From: Agrococcus jejuensis
GTDB taxonomy: Bacteria; Actinomycetota; Actinomycetes; Actinomycetales; Microbacteriaceae
Assembly (NCBI RefSeq): GCF_900099705.1
Contig: NZ_LT629695.1
Span: 124,001 to 188,000, forward strand
DNA: 64,000 bases
Direction of reading: 5' to 3'
Positions 1-10,299 of the stretch are shown one piece after another. A program made the translations under genes and the position numbers. Position 1 is the first letter of the stretch; each line of letters opens with the position of its first letter. The notes beneath the pieces are model-generated. The model was given only the letters and a program-made list of their open reading frames with translations. It was not told the DNA's origin and ran no database searches.

Positions 1-2673
<2,673 letters not shown>

Positions 2674-2750
2674 GGTGACTCCTCACACGATCGTCCTGAC
2701 GCTGTGCGCGTCCGAGCATAGCCGCGCGCTCGTGGTCGCGGCCGAAAGTA

Positions 2751-2764
2751 TCTTGACGTCAAGA
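2751..2764. promoter_or_regulatory. Palindromic operator candidate upstream of acnA
   Basis: TCTTGACGTCAAGA is a perfect 14-bp palindrome 78 bases before the acnA start. On the acnA strand a -10-like TAGGAT lies just upstream (forward 2766-2771), so the palindrome would sit around the transcription start, a good place for a repressor. MarR- or TetR-type dimers bind such sites, but the regulator is not in this window. The site is seen; its function is inferred. Confidence 0.5.
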
Positions 2765-2847
2765 CATCCTACGCCGTTCGCGCGCGACCGACGACCTCGC
2801 CCGGCGGATGCGGGCGTGTCGCGGGCGCCGAGCGGCGGCCGCGGGCG

Positions 2848-3588
2848 TCAGGACGACGCGGCGGCGTCGCGCGGCTGCTCGGGCTCGGGCACGGCGCGCA
2901 CCATGAGCCACGTGACCCACAGGGCCGCGCCGTACAGCGGCACGCCCATGAGCAGCTTCGTCGTGGCGAGGGCCTGCGTGGCCTCGGCCGCGTACAGCGG
3001 CACCTGCACCGCGAGGCGTGCGCCGAGCACGCAGATCCACAGGATCGTCGCGCGCACCGCGACGGCCTTGCGCGCCGGCTCGGTGCGCCACGCGTACGGC
3101 GTGCCCGTGAGCCCGCCTGCGAGCAGGCCGATGAGCGGGCGACGCGCGATCAGCGAGATCGTCAGCGCGATCACGCCGATGGCGTTGACGATGAAGCCCC
3201 AGAGGAAGTTGTCGTTGGCGTTGCCCGTGAAGAGGGCGACCGCCGCCGAGATGCCCACGCCGATGAGCCCGGCGAAGGCCAGCATCGGCTGCCCCTTCGT
3301 GAGCACGCGCAGCAGCACCGCGACGACCGAGACCGCCAGCGGCACGAGCACCGAGATCCACACGTCGCGCGTGATCGTGAAGAGCACGAGGAAGAGCAGG
3401 CCGGGCAGCAGCGACTCGACGATGCCGCGCACGCCGCCCATCGCCTGCAGGATCGCGCCGCCCGAGGGCGCCTCGCCCGGAGCGATGTGGCCGAGCTTCG
3501 ACGAGCGGATCGCCTTCGCGATCGCCTCGTCGGCGCGGTCGCGGTCGGCGCCCTCGGCACCCTCCGCCGGCTGCTGCGCGTCGGTCAT
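2848..3588 (-). CDS. DUF3159 family membrane protein
   Basis: A 246-residue integral membrane protein of unknown function, conserved in actinobacteria. After a charged N-terminal stretch of about 45 residues, several hydrophobic segments follow, including LLPGLLFLVLF and ISVLVPLAVSVVAVLL, suggesting six or so membrane helices. The start is the ATG at 3588, whose ATGA overlaps the stop of the DUF3710 gene, so the two are translationally coupled. It is last in the dut-DUF3710-DUF3159 operon. That order is typical of the phylum, but no reaction can be assigned. Family membership is from recognition of the sequence. Confidence 0.85.
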   Translation of the reverse strand: MTDAQQPAEGAEGADRDRADEAIAKAIRSSKLGHIAPGEAPSGGAILQAMGGVRGIVESLLPGLLFLVLFTITRDVWISVLVPLAVSVVAVLLRVLTKGQPMLAFAGLIGVGISAAVALFTGNANDNFLWGFIVNAIGVIALTISLIARRPLIGLLAGGLTGTPYAWRTEPARKAVAVRATILWICVLGARLAVQVPLYAAEATQALATTKLLMGVPLYGAALWVTWLMVRAVPEPEQPRDAAASS

Positions 3589-4172
3589 GCGGGCTTGGGC
3601 GCGTGGAGCGGGATGAGCTCGCGCGGCGGCATCGGCGTCTCGCCACGGCACACGACCGTCGAGCGGTAGATCTCGACGATGCCCTCGATCGCGGCGTCGT
3701 CGGTCGCTGCCTTGCCGCCGACGATGCCCTGCAGCATCCATCGCGGACCGTCGACGCCCACGACACGCACGGCGCGCGGCTGGCCGTCGGGGCCCGGCTG
3801 CAGCGTGCAGCGCAGCTCGGGACCGAGCAGGCCGTCGGCCTCCTCGACCGTCGCGCCCTGCCTCGTGAGCTGCTCCGACACCACGGCGCGCACTGCGCCC
3901 CAGATGCCCTCGGAGCGCGGCGCCGCGAACGGCTGCAGCTGCACGGTCGAGCCGTCGTGCTCGAGCGTCACGGCCACGACGCGCTTCGTCGCCTCCTCGA
4001 CCTCGAGCCGCATCTGCAGACCCTGGCGGGGCACGATGCGCAGACCGCCGAGGTCGATGTACGGGCGCACGGGCGCCTCGGCCTCGTCGAGCGGACCCGC
4101 CTCGTCGCGATCCTCGGGCGCGCTCTTCTCGTACGACTCCTCGTCGAGCTGGTCGTCGATCTCGTCAGCCAT
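3585..4172 (-). CDS. DUF3710 domain protein
   Basis: A 195-residue soluble protein of unknown function. The N-terminus is acidic and probably disordered (residues 1-35), followed by the conserved core starting near [13 protein letters not shown] and running through [21 protein letters not shown] and [13 protein letters not shown]. The start at 4172 lies inside the last codons of dut (8-base overlap) with a GAAGGAGACGC ribosome site. The downstream gene overlaps it by 4 bases. Tight coupling to dut suggests a linked role, perhaps in nucleotide or envelope homeostasis, but nothing in the sequence names a substrate. Confidence 0.85.
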   Translation of the reverse strand: MADEIDDQLDEESYEKSAPEDRDEAGPLDEAEAPVRPYIDLGGLRIVPRQGLQMRLEVEEATKRVVAVTLEHDGSTVQLQPFAAPRSEGIWGAVRAVVSEQLTRQGATVEEADGLLGPELRCTLQPGPDGQPRAVRVVGVDGPRWMLQGIVGGKAATDDAAIEGIVEIYRSTVVCRGETPMPPRELIPLHAPKPA

Positions 4173-4611
4173 GCGTCTCCTTCGTCCGTCCGAACCCGCT
4201 CGAGCCGAAGCCACCCTCGCCGCGGTCGGAGCCCGGCAGCTCGTCGACCTGCACGAAGCGCGCGCGCTCGATGCGCTGCACGATCACCTGCGCGATGCGG
4301 TCGCCGACCGCGATGGCGTGCGGCTCGCTGCCCGTGTTGAGCAGGATGACCTTGATCTCGCCGCGATAGCCCGCATCCACGGTGCCCGGTGCGTTCACGA
4401 TCGTGATGCCTTGGCGAGCCGCGAGCCCGCTGCGCGGGACCACGAACGCCACGTGGCCGTCGGGCAGCGCGATGCGCACGCCCGTGCCGACCATGGCACG
4501 CTCCCCCGGCTGCAACGTGCGCGCCTCCGCGGCGTGCAGGTCGGCGCCTGCGTCGCCAGGATGCGCGTATGCCGGCGGCTCGCCGACGATCAGCACCTCG
4601 ACCTCGTCCAC
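4165..4611 (-). CDS. dut: Deoxyuridine 5'-triphosphate nucleotidohydrolase (dUTPase)
   Basis: Hydrolyses dUTP to dUMP and pyrophosphate, keeping uracil out of DNA and supplying dTMP synthesis. It is a trimeric enzyme of 148 residues with the five family motifs in order: [39 protein letters not shown] and the C-terminal [11 protein letters not shown] chose the GTG at 4611 because a -10-like TAGCCT (minus strand, 4625-4620) ends eight bases before it, which would make a leaderless message. The TTG at 4620 would overlap that hexamer. First gene of a three-gene operon, divergent from the DUF3093 gene. Confidence 0.95.
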   Translation of the reverse strand: MDEVEVLIVGEPPAYAHPGDAGADLHAAEARTLQPGERAMVGTGVRIALPDGHVAFVVPRSGLAARQGITIVNAPGTVDAGYRGEIKVILLNTGSEPHAIAVGDRIAQVIVQRIERARFVQVDELPGSDRGEGGFGSSGFGRTKETHG

Positions 4612-4642
4612 GGGAGCCAAGGCTAGCGGGCAGGATGGAGGG

Positions 4643-5080
4643 GTGCGTCATCGTGAGCGACTCCTGCCACCCGTCTGGCTCTTCGCCGTCTGCCTGCTCG
4701 TCGTGCCGGCGGCCGTGCTGGTCTTCCTCCCGATCGACCCCGTGTGGGGGTGGATCGTCGCCATCGTGCTCTACCTCGGGGTCGCGGGCGGGCTCGTCGT
4801 CGCCGCGCCCGTCGTCGCCGTCGACGACGCCACGCTCTCGGCCGGCCGCGCGCGCATCCCGCTCGCGGCGCTCGGCGAGCCACAGGTGCTCGACCGCGCA
4901 GGCTCGTACGCCGTGCTGCACGCCGACTGGGATGCGCGGGCCTTCCACTCGACCGTGCCGTGGACGCCGCTGCTCGTGCGCATCCCCGTCGTCGACGACG
5001 CCGACCCGACGACGGCGTGGGTGCTGTCGACGAGGCGGCCGGAGGCGCTCGCCGCCGCGATCCGCGACGCGCGCGCCTGA
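4643..5080 (+). CDS. DUF3093 family membrane protein
   Basis: A 145-residue protein with two adjacent hydrophobic segments near the N-terminus (about residues 8-28 and 33-55, [14 protein letters not shown] and [17 protein letters not shown]). A soluble PH-like tail follows, with PRSADL-type family features only loosely kept and ending in [13 protein letters not shown]. The function is unknown; the family sits beside dut in many actinobacteria. The start is the GTG at 4643. A hexamer CAGGAT ends six bases upstream and GGAGGG lies directly against the start, so it could be leaderless. Only 31 bases separate it from the divergent dut start. Confidence 0.85.
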   Translation: MRHRERLLPPVWLFAVCLLVVPAAVLVFLPIDPVWGWIVAIVLYLGVAGGLVVAAPVVAVDDATLSAGRARIPLAALGEPQVLDRAGSYAVLHADWDARAFHSTVPWTPLLVRIPVVDDADPTTAWVLSTRRPEALAAAIRDARA

Positions 5081-5102
5081 CGGCGCGCCGCCCAAACGCG
5101 AC

Positions 5103-5132
5103 GAAGGCCGCCTCCCGTGGGAGGCGGCCTTC
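5103..5132. terminator. Bidirectional hairpin terminator
   Basis: A 13-bp stem (GAAGGCCGCCTCC on the left) closes on a short CGTG loop between the convergent DUF3093 and DUF4193 genes. There is no T-run, as is common for GC-rich actinobacterial terminators. Confidence 0.75.
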
Positions 5133-5201
5133 ACGCTGCGCTGCGCCCGATGCCGTTCGCACGGTGCTGTTCGCTCAGGGCGTCGCGCATGTCCCCGTGC
5201 G

Positions 5202-5489
5202 CTACGCGCACTCCTTGCAGATCGGGCCCAGCTTCGACTCGTGGTCGAACTGCAGGCGGTGCTTCACGAGGAAGCAGCTCACGCAGGTGAACTCGTCCTC
5301 CTGCGCCGGCAGCACGATCGTCTCGAGCTCGACGTCCGACAGGTCGGCAGCCGACAGATCGAAGCTGCCGGGGTTGTCGGCATCGTCGTCCGTCGCCGTC
5401 TGCGCCTTGGCGGGGACGCGCTCCTTGAGCGCCTCGATCGACTCCGCGTCGTCGTCGTTCTTGCGCGGTGCGTCGTAGTCGGTTGCCAT
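5202..5489 (-). CDS. DUF4193 small zinc-ribbon-like protein
   Basis: A 95-residue acidic protein conserved in actinobacteria, function unknown. The first 60 residues are rich in Asp and Ala. The C-terminus has a paired-cysteine pattern, TCVSCFLVKHR and later ICKECA, spaced about 20 residues apart as in a four-Cys zinc ribbon. It follows its own promoter (TTGCAA, 17 bp, CAGACT) and diverges from sepH. The paired Cys and the usual neighbourhood near sepH and dut support the family call. No activity can be given. Confidence 0.88.
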   Translation of the reverse strand: MATDYDAPRKNDDDAESIEALKERVPAKAQTATDDDADNPGSFDLSAADLSDVELETIVLPAQEDEFTCVSCFLVKHRLQFDHESKLGPICKECA

Positions 5490-5536
5490 TGCGTGCTCAG
5501 CGTTCCTTCGGCCAGTGTTCGGGGGAGTCGGCGCAC

Positions 5537-5565
5537 AGTCTGCACGCTCGATCCGCCGATTGCAA
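5537..5565 (-). promoter_or_regulatory. Predicted DUF4193 promoter
   Basis: On the minus strand TTGCAA (5565-5560) is followed after 17 bases by CAGACT (5542-5537), a good fit to a primary-sigma promoter reading toward the DUF4193 gene. Confidence 0.45.
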
Positions 5566-5630
5566 CTCGCGGCACGCCACGGTCATTCCCGCGCCCGATC
5601 CGACGTCGGTGGGATGCTGGCGGAGACCTG

Positions 5631-6767
5631 ATGGACCGGGACGTGAGGCGCATGGACAAGCTCAGTGTGATCGGGGTCGAGGACGACCTGCTCGTCGTGG
5701 AGGCCGCCGACGGCGCACGCTACGCGATCGACGTCGCAGCGCTGCCGGAGCTGCCGCGACCCAAGGCGCAGCCGACGCAGCGCAAGGCCTCGCCGCGCGA
5801 GATCCAGTCGGCGCTGCGCGGCGGCCAGACCGCCGAGGAGGTGGCGGCCGAGACGGGCGAGGACCTCGAGTTCGTGCGCCGCTTCGAGGGACCCGTCGTC
5901 GCCGAGCGCGACCACGTGCTCGACCAGGCGCTGCAGGTGGCCGTCGCCTCGGGCGACATCGACCCGCTCGCGAAGGAGACGACCTTCGGCGACGCCCTCG
6001 AGGCGCGCCTGCAGGACCTCGGCGCGAGCGAGGAGTCGTGGTTCGCGTGGCGCGAGGGCGCCGGCGCGTGGGTCGTGCGCCTGCGCTTCCACGCCCAGGG
6101 CATCGACCACGTCGCGACGTGGACGTTCGAGCCGCGGAAGGCCGCGCTCACGCCGCGCGACAAGGAGGCCACGGCGCTCAGCACGCGCGGCGACGCCTCC
6201 ACGGTGCTCATGCCGCGCCTGCGCGCCGTCGACCACGGGCAGCAGCAGGCACCGGTCGAGCCCGAGGCCGTCGAGCCGACGCCCGCACAGGCGCCCTCGC
6301 AGGCGCCGCAGCCGACGAAGCCGCAGCCGCGCGTCGAGGGCGAGCGCTTCGACTCGGGCGCGTTCCGCGTCGGCGAGCAGGGGCCGTCGAAGCCCGTGAC
6401 GCCGAACCCGGTGCTGCGCGATGCCGCGCAGGGCCAGCCGGCAGCCGTCGTCGAGGCCGCCGTCTCGACCGCCCGCCCCGCGCAGGCGCCCAACCACACC
6501 GCCGACCTGCTCGAGGCCCTGCGCCGCCGCCGCGGCGAGCGCGAGGCGGCGCTGCAGCAGGCCGAGACCGGCACGGTGCCCGACCTGCCGAAGAGCCAGG
6601 ACACGCTCTTCGACGCGCCCGAGACGCCCGCGCAGGACGACGAGCGGCCCGGCGTGCACCACACGAGCCCGCTCTCCGGCTCGCGCCCCAAGCGCGGCAG
6701 CCGCCAGTCGATGCCGAGCTGGGACGAGATCGTCTTCGGCGCGCGCGGCGACGACGAGCCCGCCTGA
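5631..6767 (+). CDS. sepH: Septation protein SepH
   Basis: Actinobacterial cell-division protein that binds FtsZ and promotes its assembly at septa. It is 378 residues long. The N-terminal DUF3071 region (about residues 8-170) includes the helix-turn-helix segment SPREIQSALRGGQTAEEVA. A long Pro/Gln/Ala-rich linker follows, and the end carries the conserved motif MPSWDEIVFGAR near the C-terminus. I start at the ATG at 5631 because GGAG lies five bases upstream; an ATG at 5652 is an alternative. It is single-gene, followed by a strong hairpin terminator. The family is known from Streptomyces and mycobacteria. Confidence 0.9.
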   Translation: MDRDVRRMDKLSVIGVEDDLLVVEAADGARYAIDVAALPELPRPKAQPTQRKASPREIQSALRGGQTAEEVAAETGEDLEFVRRFEGPVVAERDHVLDQALQVAVASGDIDPLAKETTFGDALEARLQDLGASEESWFAWREGAGAWVVRLRFHAQGIDHVATWTFEPRKAALTPRDKEATALSTRGDASTVLMPRLRAVDHGQQQAPVEPEAVEPTPAQAPSQAPQPTKPQPRVEGERFDSGAFRVGEQGPSKPVTPNPVLRDAAQGQPAAVVEAAVSTARPAQAPNHTADLLEALRRRRGEREAALQQAETGTVPDLPKSQDTLFDAPETPAQDDERPGVHHTSPLSGSRPKRGSRQSMPSWDEIVFGARGDDEPA

Positions 6768-6798
6768 CCCGCGCGGCTCCCACCGCCCGCATCCCGAC

Positions 6799-6829
6799 CG
6801 ATGCCCGCCGCCTCGCGCGGCGGGCATCG
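6799..6829 (+). terminator. Hairpin terminator after sepH
   Basis: A perfect 13-bp stem (CGATGCCCGCCGC at 6799-6811 with its complement at 6817-6829) closes on a CTCGC loop, 32 bases after the sepH stop. Confidence 0.8.
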
Positions 6830-6857
6830 TCGCGTGCGGGCACCTGTGCACGCCTCG

Positions 6858-6886
6858 CCTGACCTGAACGATCGGTCAGGTACGGT
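6858..6886 (+). promoter_or_regulatory. TetR-like operator within the MHS transporter promoter
   Basis: ACCTGA and TCAGGT (6862-6867 and 6876-6881) bracket a CGATCG core in a 20-bp imperfect palindrome with only the pair at 6868/6875 mismatched. A -35-like CTGACC at 6858 and a -10-like TACGGT at 6881-6886 flank it, 17 bases apart. A repressor bound here would block the promoter. The geometry is typical for TetR-family proteins; no such gene lies in the window. Confidence 0.55.
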
Positions 6887-6923
6887 GGCTCGCGACCAGC
6901 GTTGGCCCTACGAGGAGGTAGGC

Positions 6924-8282
6924 ATGACCGCGTCGACGACGACGACGAACAAGCCCGGTGGACTGCGACGGGTGGTGAGCGCCTCGATGGCGGGCACCGT
7001 CGTCGAGTGGTACGAGTTCTTCCTGTACGCGAGCGCAGCGACGCTCGTGTTCAACCTCATCTTCTTCCCGCAGACCGACGATCCGCTCGTGCCGATCCTC
7101 TCGGCGTTCGCGACCTACTCCGTGGGCTTCGTCGCCCGCCCGCTCGGCGGCATCGTCTTCGGGCACTTCGGCGACAAGTACGGCCGCAAGCGCCTGCTGC
7201 AGCTCGCGATCGTCATGGTCGGCGCCGCGACCTTCCTCATGGGCTGCCTTCCGACCTTCGACCAGGTCGGCTTCCTCGCACCCGCGCTGCTCGTCATCCT
7301 GCGCTTCGTCCAGGGCTTCGCCGTCGGCGGCGAGTGGGGCGGCGGCGTGCTGCTCGTGGCCGAGCACTCCCCCGACCGCTCGCGCGGCTTCTGGTCGAGC
7401 TTCCCGCAGGCCGCGGTGCCGATCGGCAACCTGCTCGCCACGATCGTGCTGCTCATCCTCTCGAGCACGCTGCCCGAGGATCAGTTCCTCGGCTGGGGCT
7501 GGCGCGTCGCGTTCTGGCTGTCGGTCGTGATCGTGATCATCGGCTACTACATCCGCACCCGCATCGACGACGCCCCGATCTTCCAGGAGGTCAAGGCGGA
7601 GGTCGCCGAGTCGAAGGCGCAGTCGTACGGCGTCTTCGAGGTGCTGCGCCGCTACCCCCGCGGCGTGCTCACGGCCATGGGCCTGCGGTTCGGCGAGAAC
7701 ATCATGTACTACCTCGTCGTCACGTTCTCGATCACGTACCTCGCGACGCAGCACGGCTACGACACCGCCTCGATCCTGCGCTTCATGCTCGCGGCGCACG
7801 TGCTGCACATGCTCGTCGTGCCGTGCGTCGGCTACCTCTCCGACCGCGTCGGCAGGCGACCGCTCTCGGGCATCGGCGCCGTGCTCGCCGCCGGCTGGGG
7901 CTTCGTCGCCTTCCCGATGTTCGACACCGAGAACCCGGCGATCATCATCGCCGCCGTGTGCCTCGGCCTCGTCATCCACTCGTTCATGTACGCGCCGCAG
8001 CCGGCGATCATGGCCGAGATGTTCCCGACGCGCATGCGCTACTCGGGCGTCTCGTTCGGCTACCAGGTCACGTCGATCCTCGCGGGCTCGCTCGCGCCGA
8101 TCATCGCCGTCGCGCTGCTGAGCGCGACGGGCAGCTCGGTGTCGATCGCGATCTACCTCGCGTGCGCTGCCGCCGTGACGCTCGTCGCCGTGCTCGTCAT
8201 GCGCGAGACGAAGGGCACGTCGCTGCGCGACGTCGACGAGGAGGATCGCCAGCGCCTCGTCGCCGAGCGGGGCGAGTCGTGA
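6924..8282 (+). CDS. MFS transporter, metabolite:H+ symporter (MHS) type
   Basis: A 452-residue, probably 12-helix inner-membrane symporter. The N-terminal VEWYEFFLYASAATLVF and the loop GGIVFGHFGDKYGRKR are MHS-family signatures seen in shikimate, alpha-ketoglutarate and proline/betaine carriers. The substrate is not determined by these motifs. The ATG at 6924 has a strong GAGGAGGTAGGC ribosome site. Its stop overlaps the GTG of the next gene by four bases, so transporter and dehydrogenase are co-expressed. That suggests uptake of a hydroxy- or branched-chain organic acid. Transcription is probably repressed through the palindrome at 6862-6881. Confidence 0.9.
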   Translation: MTASTTTTNKPGGLRRVVSASMAGTVVEWYEFFLYASAATLVFNLIFFPQTDDPLVPILSAFATYSVGFVARPLGGIVFGHFGDKYGRKRLLQLAIVMVGAATFLMGCLPTFDQVGFLAPALLVILRFVQGFAVGGEWGGGVLLVAEHSPDRSRGFWSSFPQAAVPIGNLLATIVLLILSSTLPEDQFLGWGWRVAFWLSVVIVIIGYYIRTRIDDAPIFQEVKAEVAESKAQSYGVFEVLRRYPRGVLTAMGLRFGENIMYYLVVTFSITYLATQHGYDTASILRFMLAAHVLHMLVVPCVGYLSDRVGRRPLSGIGAVLAAGWGFVAFPMFDTENPAIIIAAVCLGLVIHSFMYAPQPAIMAEMFPTRMRYSGVSFGYQVTSILAGSLAPIIAVALLSATGSSVSIAIYLACAAAVTLVAVLVMRETKGTSLRDVDEEDRQRLVAERGES

Positions 8283-9208
8283 GCGTCGTCGCCTGGATCG
8301 GCCTCGGCGCGATGGGCGGGCGGATGTCCGCCCACCTCGCCGCGGCGGGGCACGACGTGCGCGGCGTCGACGTCGTGCCGGCGCTCGTCGAGGCCGCCGC
8401 CGCTCGCGGCGTCGTCGCGGCGGCGTCGGTCGCCGACGCGGTGCGCGACGCCGACGTCGTCATCCTGAGCCTCCCGAAGGGCGAGCACGTGCGGCAGGTG
8501 CTCGACGGACCCGACGGCGCGTGGGCGAGCGCCCGGCCCGGCACCCTGCTCCTCGACACCTCCACGGTCGACGTCGCGACGTCGCGCTGGTGCCACGAGC
8601 AGTCCGCCGAGCGCGGCCACCGGTTCGTCGACGCCCCGGTGTCGGGCGGCGTGAGCGGCGCCGAGGCCGGCACGCTCACGGTCATGCTCGGCGGCGAGGC
8701 GGCCGACGTCGCCGACGCGTCGGGCGTCGTCGCGCCCTTCGCGGGCTCGACGATCGCGGTCGGGCCTGCGACGCACGGCATCGCCGCGAAGCTCGTGAAC
8801 AACATGATGCTCGGCATCGGCATGCTCGCCGTCTCGGAGGGCTCGCAGCTCGCGCGGCACCTCGGGCTCGACCCGCAGGCGTTCTGGGACGTCGCGCGCG
8901 TCTCGTCGGGCGACTCGTGGCCGCTGCGCACCTGGTACCCCGTGCCGGGCATCGTCGACTCGAGCCCCGCGAACCGCGGCTTCGCGCCTGGCTTCTCGAC
9001 CGACCTCGCCGAGAAGGACCTGTCGCTCGCCGTCGCGGGCGCCGACGAGACGGGCGTGCACGTGCCCGCGGCGCGCATCGTGCTCGAGCAGCTGCGTGCG
9101 CTGCAGGCAGAGGGCCTCGGCGGCCTGGACTGCACGCTCGTCGCGCGCTTCGCGTCGCCAGACGGCACGCTCGAGGGCTACGACGCCGGAGGTCAGGACC
9201 CCGCGTAG
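8279..9208 (+). CDS. 3-hydroxyisobutyrate dehydrogenase-like NAD(P)-dependent oxidoreductase
   Basis: A beta-hydroxyacid dehydrogenase of 309 residues. The N-terminus has a dinucleotide-binding motif, IGLGAMGGRM (about residues 6-15). The substrate motif DAPVSGGVSGAEAGTL follows near residue 120, and the catalytic Lys is in GIAAKLVNNM near residue 175. The enzymes oxidise 3-hydroxyisobutyrate, tartronate semialdehyde or similar acids; which one cannot be read from the motifs. The GTG start overlaps the transporter stop (GTGA). Its 3' end overlaps that of the convergent phosphatase gene by 16 bases. Its substrate is probably what the upstream symporter carries in. Confidence 0.88.
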   Translation: MSVVAWIGLGAMGGRMSAHLAAAGHDVRGVDVVPALVEAAAARGVVAAASVADAVRDADVVILSLPKGEHVRQVLDGPDGAWASARPGTLLLDTSTVDVATSRWCHEQSAERGHRFVDAPVSGGVSGAEAGTLTVMLGGEAADVADASGVVAPFAGSTIAVGPATHGIAAKLVNNMMLGIGMLAVSEGSQLARHLGLDPQAFWDVARVSSGDSWPLRTWYPVPGIVDSSPANRGFAPGFSTDLAEKDLSLAVAGADETGVHVPAARIVLEQLRALQAEGLGGLDCTLVARFASPDGTLEGYDAGGQDPA

Positions 9209-10287
9209 GCGCCGAGCCGCACGAGCGGCACCCGCAGCTCCTCCGACGTGAACGAGCCGTGCTGGCCCACCATGCCGCGCGCCGGATCGTCGTCGCGCAC
9301 GTAGAGCGCACCGCTGCCGCGCATCGCGACCACGAGGTCGCCGATGCGCGGCAGCACCGCGTCGTCGACCTCGCCGAGCCATCCCGACGCCACGAGCTCG
9401 TCGCGCGTCGCGATCCACGCGACGTCGCCGAACGCGGCGCGCCACGCGTCGACCGTCGCCTCCCAGCCGCTGTGCGACGGGTCGCGGTGCAGCTGCAGGC
9501 AGCGCGGCTCCCCCGCGACGTGCGCGACGCCCTCGAGCAGCGCGGGCGGCACGATGAGGTGCTTGTGCTCGGGCACGTCGACCATGCCGTGGTCGGCGGT
9601 GACGAGGATGCCGGCGCCGGCCGGGATGCGGTCGGCGAGTCGCGCGACGGCGCCGTCGAGGCGCTCGAGCGCGTCGATCCACGCATCCGACTGCCAGCCC
9701 TGCTCGTGGCCGATGCGGTCGAGGTCGGGCACGTAGCAGCTCACGATGCCGTCGCGGGCGTGCACGGCATCGATCGCGGCGTCGATGCGGTCGTCGATCG
9801 TGCGGGCAGCGACGTAGTCGGCGCCACGCAGGGTGGCGCGCGTGAAGCCGGAGTCGGCGTACCGGGGCTCGTTCACGACGGTGCTCTGCACGTCGGCGAG
9901 CAGCGGCGCGCTGCGCTGCCACGTCTCGGGGTCCATGGCGCCGCCCCAGTCGCGCAGCTGGTTGCGCACGCCGACGCCGGGCACGAGCGCGTCGTAGCCG
10001 ACGATGCCGTGCTGCCCGGGCGTCGTGCCCGTGTAGAGCGACGTCAGCGCGGCAGCCGTCGTGGTCGGGAAGCCCGAGACGATGCCCTTGCGCGGCCCGG
10101 CCACGAGCGTGCGCGCGTGCCCAGCACGAGCATTGAGGTTCGCGACCCCGAGGCCGTCGACGACCACGATCACGCTGCGCCGCGCACGGGGCAGGCCGAG
10201 GGCGTTGCGAGCGCCGCTCGCCGAGAGGACCTGGGAGGCCAGCACGTCGGCGAGGCGCACGCCGGCAGGGCTGGCCGCAGGTAGCAT
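9193..10287 (-). CDS. Alkaline-phosphatase-superfamily protein (nucleotide pyrophosphatase/phosphodiesterase type)
   Basis: A 364-residue metal-dependent hydrolase of the AlkP superfamily. Metal and nucleophile motifs are visible: [11 protein letters not shown] (first Asp, about residue 43), [16 protein letters not shown] (Thr nucleophile, about residue 75), [10 protein letters not shown] and [14 protein letters not shown]. There is no signal peptide, so it appears to be cytoplasmic. The substrate is unknown. The minus-strand hexamer TAGGCT (10299-10294) ends six bases before the ATG, so the message is probably leaderless. The promoter overlaps the start codon of the divergent parC gene. Confidence 0.88.
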   Translation of the reverse strand: MLPAASPAGVRLADVLASQVLSASGARNALGLPRARRSVIVVVDGLGVANLNARAGHARTLVAGPRKGIVSGFPTTTAAALTSLYTGTTPGQHGIVGYDALVPGVGVRNQLRDWGGAMDPETWQRSAPLLADVQSTVVNEPRYADSGFTRATLRGADYVAARTIDDRIDAAIDAVHARDGIVSCYVPDLDRIGHEQGWQSDAWIDALERLDGAVARLADRIPAGAGILVTADHGMVDVPEHKHLIVPPALLEGVAHVAGEPRCLQLHRDPSHSGWEATVDAWRAAFGDVAWIATRDELVASGWLGEVDDAVLPRIGDLVVAMRGSGALYVRDDDPARGMVGQHGSFTSEELRVPLVRLGAYAGS

Positions 10288-10299
10288 CTGGACAGCCTA
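10282..10299. promoter_or_regulatory. Overlapping divergent -10 elements, phosphatase/parC
   Basis: On the plus strand TAGCAT (10282-10287) precedes the parC ATG by 11 bases. On the minus strand TAGGCT (10299-10294) precedes the phosphatase ATG by six. Each hexamer overlaps the other gene's start codon, so RNA polymerase can hardly occupy both at once. Confidence 0.55.

Noticed and set aside
4618..4620. TTG at 4620 as the dut start
   Set aside because: It overlaps the predicted -10 hexamer, and the protein family normally starts close to the motif reached from the GTG at 4611.
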